Part shown: piece after piece, positions 8,619-14,873 of the stretch | Layout of the letters: every line of letters begins with the position of its first letter | Numbering within the stretch: position 1 is the first letter of the stretch | The notes under the pieces: model-generated | Seen by the model: the letters and a program-made list of their open reading frames with translations, nothing else | The model's database searches: none | Told to the model about the DNA's origin: nothing | Translations under genes and position numbers: made by a program | Source: Dentipellis sp. KUC8613 | Taxonomy: Eukaryota > Basidiomycota > Agaricomycetes > Russulales > Hericiaceae | NCBI GenBank assembly: GCA_002286715.1 | Contig: NSJX01000066.1 | Span: forward strand, 4,043 to 18,915 | Direction of reading: 5' to 3' | Length of the DNA: 14,873 nucleotides

Positions 8619-8778
8619 GGTCACCTGCAGGTACCTGCAGGTAGACCCGTGGGAAACACCCGCAGGTAAGGACCCGTACGGGTCCATGGACCCGCAGCAT
8701 AATACCTGTGCAGGTCCAGGTATGGTGGTCAGAGGGCACAGGTTTACCTGTGGGTACCTGTAGGTGACCTGCAAGATG
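8619..8778. repeat. Left subterminal repeat region of the hAT element
   Basis: Dense in ACCTG/CAGGT and ACCCG/CGGGT words. It includes two tandem 10-bp palindromes ACCTGCAGGT at 8623-8642 and a 16-bp perfect palindrome GGACCCGTACGGGTCC at 8670-8685. It mirrors the region at 9718-9858 on the other end. In hAT elements such clusters are typical transposase-binding sites; binding here is inferred. Confidence 0.75.
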
Positions 8779-9717
8779 TGAGTGCACGAGAGGGGGCAGC
8801 TTGTCAACAGGGAAGGGCAGTGGCAGTGAAGGCAGAGTGCAACTGTTGCATGAAGCCACACAGGGAGCAAACATGCAGCACTCAGCACATGCATGAAGGT
8901 GGCGACATAGGAGGCAGGCAGGCAAGAGGGGGCCAGGCAGAGGCATGCACAGTGAGCCTGCAAAGTTGGAGACCCAAGGTGAAGACACATGCACACAAAG
9001 GTGGCACACCTCTGACTGGGACACATAAGTTGCATATGTATTTACTCTACAACAACAATATTATCCTGGGGGGAAGGTCTTCTTTGGTGAAGTCAATGAT
9101 GCTGTGATATCAGGGGACCAAAGGTGGATCAACAAATTACCTTGTGGATGTCCAATGCCCGACAACAACACACTCCTGAATGCTGAAGTTCATCATCGCC
9201 TTCTGTTTCATATGAACTGGATCCTGGCCCTCCATGAATACAAGGACATGGCTTGCTGGCAAGCCCAATACTGCAGTGCCCCAACACCCTCAATGAAATA
9301 GGCTGTGTTTCCTTCAGTGAAATCTGGTGCTCTGATCCATATGGCAGCCCTCCCCTTCTGTACATGGCGGAGAATTGGGTGAATCGTAGGGAATGAGCAT
9401 CAAAGTTGCAGCAGGCAATGGAGGCATGGAAAGGGTTTGATTCAGCAGAGACTACAGATGGACACTTACTTTTGAAGATTTGTTTCAGTGAACTTGCGCA
9501 CCTGGACTATGTATTATACAAGCAGCAGCTTCTCGGCTTCTGGATTCAATCTTTTGTTGAGATTCTTGGTTACATTCCTGCTCCCATGCTTCCCCCAACC
9601 ACCATTATCCTGCTATGCAATGCTCACACTGACTATTCATGTTATGCAGAAGGAAAGCTCAAGCACTAGTTACACTGTACATTATAATATATCTCTTTGA
9701 ATTTGATTACATTTTAC
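8779..9717. other. Interior of the hAT element, no recognised gene
   Basis: About 940 bp of ordinary base composition. Short open frames exist on plus (9104-9301, 65 codons; 9406-9669, 87 codons) and minus (9365-9129, 78 codons). The 87-codon frame encodes a plausible globular-looking stretch (FSELAHLDYVLYKQQLLGF) but matches no transposase signature I know. It may be a remnant of transposase, a captured host fragment, or chance. Confidence 0.5.
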
Positions 9718-9858
9718 AGGTTACCCACAGGTGACCCTCAAACCCACAGGTAATGACCCGCAGGTACAGGTAACCCGTGCCTGAATACCTGCACGCGTCC
9801 AGGTATGGGGTCTCATCATGACAGGTACCTGCCAGGCAGGTCCAGGTCTACCTGCGGG
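9718..9858. repeat. Right subterminal repeat region of the hAT element
   Basis: CAGGT/ACCTG and CGGGT/ACCCG words at high density, in mirror position to 8619-8778 (for example CCGCAGGTACAGGTAACCCG and CAGGTACCTGCCAGGCAGGT). Confidence 0.75.
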
Positions 9859-9878
9859 TGCACCCATGACGAACCCTA
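9859..9878 (-). repeat. Right terminal inverted repeat of the hAT element
   Basis: On minus this reads TAGGGTTCGTCATGGGTGCA, the partner of 8599-8618. Confidence 0.88.
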
Positions 9879-9886
9879 TCTGCCAC
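9879..9886. repeat. Right target-site duplication of the hAT element
   Basis: TCTGCCAC, identical to 8591-8598. It continues directly into the resumed minisatellite. Confidence 0.85.
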
Positions 9887-10420
9887 CCCCTGCCACCCCC
9901 TGCCACCCCCTGCCGCCCCCTGCCGCCCTCTGCCACCGTCTGGACGCCCGACGCTGCCATATGGATGCCCCCTGGCGGCCTCCGCCACCGTCTGCGCCCG
10001 CCACTGCCGTCTCGATGCCCTTCGACACCCCCCGCCGCCCCCTGTGCCCTCTGCCACCATGTCGATGCCCTCTGCCACCGTCTAGACGTCCTCCGCCGCC
10101 GTCTGGATGCCCCCTGCCACCCCCTGCACCATCTGGACGCCCCCTGCCGCCCCCTGCACCCACCGCCGCCGTCTCTTGCACATCACCCCCGACCGGCGCC
10201 CTCTGGCACCCAAGGGACGCGCTCGGCAGCCTCACCAATGTGTCCTACGCCTTCGCAACGGCATCCCACGCCCTCTTGCACTAGCAACGGCGCCCCGTGC
10301 CCTCTTTGCACCCTAACAACGGTGCCCCGCCCCCTCTTGCGCACTAGCAACGGCGCTCTGCACGCCCTGCACCCTCTGGCGCCCCACAGACGCACTCAGC
10401 TGCCCTCCTGACGGCGCCTG
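9879..10420 (+). repeat. C-rich minisatellite block of unit C, second part
   Basis: Continuation of the array split by the hAT element. It opens with a 10-bp period (CTGCCACCCC and variants, 9880-9940). It then shows 21-bp units such as GCCCTCTGCCACCRTSTMGA (10057-10140), and ends with three closely spaced ACTAGCAACGG/CCTAACAACGG motifs (10278-10353). Open frames of 159 and 197 codons here are repeat-derived. Confidence 0.8.
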
Positions 10421-11367
10421 ATGCTCCACCAACACACCCGCGCACTCCAGCAATGGCACATTGCACCTCTGCAGGAGGAGGAAGGAGGAGAGGAAGCGGC
10501 CCGTTCAGCGATATCTGATGGTTCGTTTCTTTTACTTATGGCACTACGCGATGCATACAATGTGTGCGATGTTGTTGTATCTTACTTTATGCCTCTAGCC
10601 TATCTACTTCTCGAGTTATGCTCAAATCTTTGCTCACCGGGCCCATACTCGCATTTCTTGCTTTTTTTCTCTAAATACACTGGAACCCTTGATCTTTCTT
10701 ACATTGACAGAATTGTATTTTGAATGTGGTTATGGAAATACCATTTTTATTGCTTGAAGTGGTGTCGTTGGCGAGATATAAGCGAATCTTTTGTGCAACA
10801 TGTGATGCCTGCACCCACATTTCATTCTGACACGAAACATGGATGAAATGCCATGTTCCTTGCATCCACAGAATGGTCTTTTCATTCTGAGCATCGTGAT
10901 ACCATTCGTTTTTCGATATTGGTACTCGTTCATGAGATATGAGCTATTCTTGCTCTGTGCATCTCGATTTTGAAAACAGCACGAAATAGTAGTTTCTAGA
11001 CATCAATAGAGCCGTATCGAAAACGCAAATCCAACGGTGCTACTCTCGAGTCTCTACGGTCCGTGGTTCACGATATATAGCTCATTCTTTGTTTTGGCCC
11101 TATGTTAGGTAATAGAACTCTGGCCGTGCCATCTTTTTTGCAAAGAGCAATAAGGCAACCATAGCAGTGCATCTTATCTCAAAGCAGTCATCCTGCCTCA
11201 TCCACTACTGCTGATGCATAGAGTTAGTCAAAGAGCCATATGATTGTAGCATGCAAAAAATATCTATATCATACATGCCATCCTGTAGAACATACCAGTC
11301 TGGCTTATACAACAATGCAGTGATACTACAAGCCCTACAAGTCAATATACAGCTTCAAAACAACTTA
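10421..11367. other. AT-richer distal tail of unit C
   Basis: About 950 bp between the end of the C-rich block and palindrome D, falling in base composition to AT-rich from about 10500. It contains a diverged three-copy repeat (10737-11098, listed separately). A 100-codon frame (10421-10723) begins inside the C-rich edge and ends in a hydrophobic stretch (VVVSYFMPLAYLLLEL); no family is recognised and I do not call it a gene. The final 250 bp (11110-11367) show only a weak resemblance to the dispersed repeat near 5965-6035. Confidence 0.55.
10737..11098. repeat. Diverged three-copy tandem repeat, period about 140-160 bp
   Basis: Three segments share a core like GAGATATGAGCTATTCTTTG. They are GAGATATAAGCGAATCTTTTG at about 10773, GAGATATGAGCTATTCTTGC at about 10934, and CGATATATAGCTCATTCTTTG at about 11071. 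The first two also share upstream ATACCATT...GGT...TCGTT. The copies are clearly old. Confidence 0.5.
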
Positions 11368-12010
11368 TTCTGATTCATCTATGAATCAGTTCTAATAATG
11401 GGGGAGCCCACCAGAATCCGCAGACTTCAAAATGACAACTTCAGGAAGTTGGTTCCCACGGTTTCAGCCACATTCAGCTCACCTTTCGACATGATCATTT
11501 TCTGTAGACTCTGATACGCCACCAATATAGCTGAAACTTTGTGTACACATTTTTAACCATGACACACATACATGATAAAAGTTGCGTATTTTTTAAAGAT
11601 CAAATGCGTCCACAAACTCAAAGTCGCGTCGCGACAAAGGGCTCCATTTCCAAAATCCGCTTATTTCGAATTTAATGATGCAGCTTTGAATTCCGCATCT
11701 CTTCACATGCTCATACCAAATACTATGCATATGCCCTGATTTATATTACAATTTAGCTATTTTATTACAGCCTGAGGAAGCGCTTTGATCTGTCGAAGAG
11801 AGCACGCGCACGCTTTTCGGGAATCGCCGAAGGCGATCGTTGTGACAGCGACACCCCTTGTCGTAGCAGCTCGCCATATACTCCTCACTCTTCATCGTGA
11901 TGGAGTCGCTGGCGCGCACACACGCACATGCACACGCACATGCACATAAGCCTGCTCGCCCGCCGAAAGGTATCCGGATGGATGGGAGAGGTGGACAGAC
12001 AGGGAAAAGG
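11368..12010 (+). repeat. Conserved palindrome-ended module D (subfamily I)
   Basis: Plus-strand homologue of module A, and in its first 130 bp also of B, C and E. Blocks in order: palindrome; TTCTAATAATGGGGGAGCC; AGGAAGTTGGTTCCCACGG; TTTCAGCCACATT; TATAGCTGAAACTTTG; AAGTCGCGTCGCG; GCCTGAGGAAGCGC; core CGGGAATCGCCGAAGGC (11818-11834); then an ATG at 11900 and a GTAAGT at 12010. Its role is unknown, as for A. Confidence 0.85.
11370..11389 (+). repeat. 20-bp boundary palindrome, module D
   Basis: CTGATTCATCTATGAATCAG, identical to the copy at 6056-6075, preceded by the boundary TT at 11368-11369. Confidence 0.9.
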
Positions 12011-12013
12011 TAA
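11900..12013 (+). other. Short candidate first exon of module D (37 codons, doubtful)
   Basis: An ATG at 11900 opens a frame beginning MESLARTHAHAHAHAHKPAR. It reaches a TAA that lies inside the donor-like GGTAAGT at 12009-12015, so splicing would remove the stop. In module A, the matching position (2305, minus) opens a frame starting MNSLPQHRAHAHAIHVHAR. The shared M-x-S-L start and His/Ala-rich run could mean a conserved start of translation. It could equally reflect shared DNA with a CA/GC-rich slippage tract. No acceptor or second exon is identified. Confidence 0.25.
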
Positions 12014-12015
12014 GT
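12010..12015 (+). other. Donor-like splice site at the end of module D
   Basis: GAAAAG|GTAAGT followed by a C/T-rich tract. The position matches the donors of modules B and C: the last bases before the minisatellite begins. Confidence 0.5.
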
Positions 12016-12043
12016 TCTTTTCTACCTCTCTCTTTTGTACGTC

Positions 12044-12585
12044 GCCCCCGTGCGCCGTATGATGCCCCCGCTCGCCATCTCCCGCCCACACGCCCCTTCT
12101 CGTGCCCCCGTTCACCGTGCGTCGCCCCCGTGCGCCGTATGATGCCCCCGCCTACGCCTTCTCGCGCTAGCCCTCCCTTTCTCGCGCCCCCGTTTGCCGT
12201 ACGTTGCCCCCGCGCGCCGTCTGCCGCCCCCGCGCGCCATCTCCCGCCCGCTCGCCCTTTCTTGTGCCCCCCGTGCGCCGTACTTCGCCCCCGTGCGCCC
12301 ACGCTCGCCATCTCCCGCCCACACGCCCTTTCTCACGCCCCCATTCGCCGTACGTTGCCCCTGTGCGCCGTATGACGCCCCCGCCCACCCTTTCTTGCGC
12401 CCCCGTGCACCGTCTGCCGCCCCCGCTCGCCTTCTCCCGCTCGCCAACTCCCGCTCGCCAACTCCTGCCCGCCCTTTCTCGCCGCCCCGTGCACCGTACA
12501 TCGCCCCCGTTCGCCCTATGTCGCCCCCATGCACCGTATGATGCCCCCGCTCGCCATCTCCTGCCTGCCCGCCTCACCCCGCCCT
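12044..12585 (+). repeat. 20-bp minisatellite array of unit D
   Basis: The clearest array in the window. The word GCCCCCG or its degraded form starts at 12044, 12064, 12084, 12104, 12124 and 12144, an exact 20-bp period. It continues with occasional 1-2 base insertions to about 12585. Consensus is close to GCCCCCGYBCGCCRTMTSNC. As 20 is not a multiple of 3, successive units are read in different frames, which argues against a coding origin for the open frames here (up to 240 codons). Confidence 0.9.
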
Positions 12586-12780
12586 TCCAAGGCTTGTGCG
12601 GCAGTCTGCACGCTGCGCGCCACGCCACTCCATTTTCAAGCTACTGCCACAACACCTCCATCATGCCCATCACCCACCCACCCTTTTCGTGCCGTCATGC
12701 GTCCTTCGTGACGTCGTCACGCCCCTTCCACCCTCTTCATCCCACACACCGTCGCGCCCTGTTCAGGTCGTCGCATCAGT
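12586..12780 (+). other. C-rich transition segment
   Basis: C-rich on top but without a clear 20-bp period. It links the array to the inverted G-rich block. A chance open frame crosses it and no gene is recognised. Confidence 0.45.
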
Positions 12781-13134
12781 TTTGCGAGGGCCTGTGGGGC
12801 CGTTGCCAAGGCATGCAGGGTGGCACGATGGCACGACACACGGGCGGTGCGGGGGCACGGACCCACGGGGTGCAAAAATGGCACGGCGAAGGTCAAATTC
12901 GGCGATGTGGGGGCGGTACGGGGTGAGCAAGGGGCACGGGGGCACGTGAGAGGGCGGCACCGTGGTGCTAGGACAGTGGGGAGGCGAGTGAAGCCAGTCG
13001 GGGACACGTCGCATGTGGCATGCAAGAGAGTGGACCGCCATCGCGAAACGAGAGCGGGTGGGGCAAAAAGAGGGCGGGCGGACGTAAAACGAGGGCAGGC
13101 GGGCTCGAAATGACGGTCCGCAGGGCTGTCACTA
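12781..13134 (-). repeat. Inverted G-rich minisatellite block
   Basis: Composition switches abruptly to G-rich on top for about 350 bp, then back. The block holds one CCGTTGCCAAGGC motif (12800-12812) on the plus strand, the orientation seen in units A and B and opposite to unit C. It therefore looks like a piece of a unit inserted or inverted. It ends at a GTGAGT donor-like site. Confidence 0.65.
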
Positions 13135-13140
13135 GTGAGT
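13135..13140 (+). other. Donor-like GTGAGT with T-rich tract
   Basis: ACTA|GTGAGT followed by TTTT and a C/T-rich run ending in CACATGC. It resembles the context after the donor of module C (GTAAGT, T run, pyrimidines, CGCATGC). No conserved module precedes it, so it may be a recombinant remnant of a unit boundary. Confidence 0.35.
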
Positions 13141-13149
13141 TTTTCGTTC

Positions 13150-14215
13150 CTCTCTTCTTCTCCTACTCCTCACATGCACTTATTACCCGCATGCCCGCTC
13201 TTGCACCCTCTCATCACTGTGCCCGCCCTGCAGCCTGGCAGCTCGCATTCTCGCCCCGGCACGCACCGTCTTGCGAGCCTGTGCCCGCCGTCTCTCGTGC
13301 GCCTGGACCCACTATTTCGAACCCGATGCGCCCGCCGCACCCGCCATCTCGTGCGGTCTGTCCGTCTCGCCCTTCCCCGCTCCGTCTTGCACGTGCCGTC
13401 CCTCTCCCGCCAGCACGCACCATCTCGCGTGTGCGCCATCTCTCTCGCACGCACTGTCTCTCATGCACGCCGTCCCTCCTGCCTTCCACCATCGTCTTAT
13501 GCCTATACATACCATCTCACGGGCCGTTGTTGCCCCACACGCCTGTCACTGCCCTGCCCTGCACCATGCGGCCTTTCCGCATGCCGCAGCAGCGCCGTTA
13601 TGAGTGTCTGTGGCACCATTTCATGCCTCAGCCGCTGTCTGTCATGCCCTCACCGCCCTCTCACGCTCCGCGACTGTCCTCTGTAGCACCCGCATCCCTC
13701 TCTGTCGCACCCCAGCCGCCCTCTCACTCCCGCATGCCTCGGCTGGTGCACCGCCATCTCCTGCGCCGCTGCATTGCTTTCTGATGCCGCCGCACCGCAG
13801 TGCCGATGTCGCGCATGTTGAACCCTGCGGCTTGTTTTTGCAGCCTGCCTTCGGGCCCAATGGGGCTGTCTTGCACCCATCGTCACTATCTGCGCGCCCC
13901 GCCGTGCCCTCTCAACACCTGGCCGGACCATCTGTGCCCTCTCGATGCCCTGCTGGGCCGTATGCCCAACTAGGCTGTCTGCACCCTATTTCACCATTTT
14001 TGGGCCCCGCTGGGCCGTCTGTGCCCCACCCCGCTGTCTGCGCGCCCCGCCGTGCCCTCTCAATACCCCACGCCACCATCTTCGGGCCCCGCTGGGCCGT
14101 CTGCGCCCCATGCCGCCCGTGCCGCCCCCACATCACCGCTTTGCGCCCGCGCTGTTGTTCCGGCCGTTGCGACGCTCTTTCCACCATCTCGCGCCCCGAC
14201 AATGACGTCTCCTCC
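13150..14215 (+). repeat. C-rich minisatellite block, distal part of unit D
   Basis: C-rich on top with degenerate units of about 20 bp. Higher-order copies are visible: GGGCCCCGCTGGGCCGTCTG at 14002 and 14084, and GCGCGCCCCGCCGTGCCCTC near 13892 and 14040. Open frames (254, 239 and 183 codons) are overlapping and low-complexity and are not called. Confidence 0.8.
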
Positions 14216-14251
14216 CCTTGCACTGCCATACTCACACCGGGATCTGTTATT

Positions 14252-14462
14252 GCGCTTGTGTATGGTATGTTTCTTATGTTCAATGTCCAGGTACTTATAA
14301 CTCTGGGGGATATCTTGGAGTAAGACATTGGTCCTTTGTATTGTAGCAGGTTATTTTGATACTATTTGTATAGTCAAGTGTGATGTACTATAGTTTTCAA
14401 AATATAATCTATCACCATGATTATCTGATTGTTTTGACTGGCAATGCAAGTGCTACTAGTGA
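14252..14462 (+). repeat. Dispersed AT-rich repeat, copy 2
   Basis: Plus-strand partner of 5818-6032. The peptide-level resemblance (NSGGYLGVRHW...NIIYHH...GNASAT) is interrupted by stops, so this copy is not a functional gene. It lies directly after the C-rich block of unit D and about 290 bp before palindrome E. Confidence 0.7.
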
Positions 14463-14752
14463 GGAGTGGGCCGGCAAGCGGCAGGTTCTGATTCATCTCA
14501 GAGGTCAAGTACATAATTGTTTCAAGATAGCAAAATGTATTCAAGACATATCATGCCAAGGATGCCCTCCTTCCTTGCTGCATTTCTCTGCATCTTCTCA
14601 CTGAATGCTCACCTGAAGCACTAGTGCATTAGCAAGTTCATACTAATGTGCTGTCTCATTGTTTTCTCATGTTCAACTTGAGAGTATTTCATATTACTTA
14701 GTACCTACATATTATTAAGCAGCTGTTCTAAAATTAAAGTGAACCACCAGGA
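14463..14752. other. AT-rich spacer before module E
   Basis: About 290 bp of ordinary AT-rich sequence between the dispersed repeat and palindrome E. A 74-codon frame (14380-14604) overlaps the repeat copy and is not supported. I see no other structure. Confidence 0.5.
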
Positions 14753-14873
14753 TTCTGATTCAGCTATGAATCAGTTTCAATTTGAGTCGGTTCCACCAAA
14801 GTCAACAGAATTTTAATCACCCCAACAGGAAGTCCATTCCCACAATCTCAGCCACATCCACTCACTTTCCGAC
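14753..14873 (+). repeat. Module E, first 121 bp (cut by window end)
   Basis: Begins TTCTGATTCAGC and contains blocks aligning with the other modules: AGGAAGTCCATTCCCACA, TCAGCCACATCCACTCA and CTTTCCGAC (D: CTTTCGAC). It is more diverged than A-D just after the palindrome and nearer to subfamily I. The rest lies outside the window. Confidence 0.8.
14755..14774 (+). repeat. 20-bp boundary palindrome, module E
   Basis: CTGATTCAGCTATGAATCAG, with arms of 8 bp (CTGATTCA/TGAATCAG) around GCTA. Confidence 0.88.

Larger units (their letters stand above)
8599..9878. mobile_element. Complete-ended non-autonomous hAT-type transposon
   Basis: A 1280-bp element bounded by 20-bp terminal inverted repeats TAGGGTTCGTCAYGGGTGCA (one mismatch) and flanked by an 8-bp direct repeat TCTGCCAC. 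TIRs starting TAGGG and 8-bp target duplications are hallmarks of the hAT superfamily. Subterminal regions are packed with ACCTG/CAGGT and ACCCG/CGGGT words, as expected for transposase-binding sites. The interior (about 8780-9715) holds only short open frames and no recognisable transposase, so it would need a transposase from elsewhere. It interrupts the C-rich minisatellite of unit C, so it is younger than that block. Caveat: the flanking array itself contains TGCCAC words, so chance contributes a little to the apparent duplication. Confidence 0.88.
7044..10353 (-). repeat. Recurrent 13-bp motif CCGTTGCYARGGC in unit C
   Basis: Reverse-complement copies (GCCYTRGCAACGG-like) at 7044-7056, 10249-10261, 10278-10290, 10310-10322 and 10341-10353. 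The orientation is the same relative to the unit as in A and B: always on the G-rich strand. The span crosses the hAT insertion. The four copies at the end of the block are spaced about 12-32 bp apart start to start. Confidence 0.65.

Noticed and set aside
8599..9878. Tc1/mariner or PIF/Harbinger element (TA or TNA duplication)
   Set aside because: If the TIR is shortened to start at GGGTTCG, a TA duplication appears, but the longer TIR starting TA leaves a perfect 8-bp TCTGCCAC duplication, which fits hAT better.
12044..12585. CRISPR array
   Set aside because: The 20-bp period has no separate repeat and spacer, and the units are a continuous degenerate minisatellite in a eukaryotic context.
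12044..12926. Long proline/arginine-rich frames in unit D as a structural repeat protein
   Set aside because: The 20-bp period rotates the reading frame from unit to unit, so a selected peptide repeat is not possible.
1..14873. tRNA, rRNA or bacterial features
   Set aside because: I saw no cloverleaf-like A/B box pairs, no rRNA core words, and no Shine-Dalgarno-led gene series on either strand by eye. A tRNAscan or Rfam search would be decisive.

Overview
The window is eukaryotic repeat-rich DNA with no gene I can recognise. Evidence for a eukaryote: a hAT-type DNA transposon with 8-bp target duplications, several consensus 5' splice donors followed by T-rich tracts, kilobases of G/C-rich minisatellite, and no ribosome-binding sites, operons or bacterial-type coding regions. 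The hAT subterminal word pattern (ACCTG/CAGGT, ACCCG/CGGGT) makes me lean towards a filamentous basidiomycete. That is an impression, not something the sequence proves.

Layout. Five copies (A-E) of a conserved AT-richer module start at a 20-bp near-perfect palindrome, CTGATTCATCTATGAATCAG. A (ends 2831) and B (ends 5630) point left; C (starts 6054), D (starts 11368) and E (starts 14753, cut by the window end) point right. Each full module is about 520-660 bp. In B, C and D it ends at a GTAAGT donor-like site. It is then followed, moving away from the palindrome, by a 0.5-3 kb block of degenerate 20/21-bp minisatellite that is C-rich on the strand read outward from the palindrome. An AT-richer tail follows, then the next palindrome. 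The window is therefore two divergent head-to-tail arrays meeting at a 423-bp spacer (5631-6053), with G-rich top strand on the left and C-rich top strand on the right. A and D form one module subfamily, B and C another.

Insertions and irregularities. The minisatellite of unit C is split by a complete non-autonomous hAT element (8599-9878, 1280 bp, 20-bp TIRs, duplicated TCTGCCAC). The minisatellite of unit D contains an inverted G-rich block (about 12781-13134) ending in its own donor-like GTGAGT. A second dispersed repeat occurs at 5818-6032 (minus) and 14252-14462 (plus). A 13-bp motif close to CCGTTGCYARGGC recurs in the minisatellite of units A-C and in the inverted block, always on the G-rich strand.

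Coding. Many long open frames exist, up to about 519 codons, but they lie in the G/C minisatellite, overlap in several frames on both strands, are rich in P/R/A/S/H (or their G/R/E complement) and are not frame-conserved between copies. I call none of them genes. Whether the composite unit is a transposon family, a complex satellite, or a degenerate or non-coding gene array cannot be settled from this window alone.
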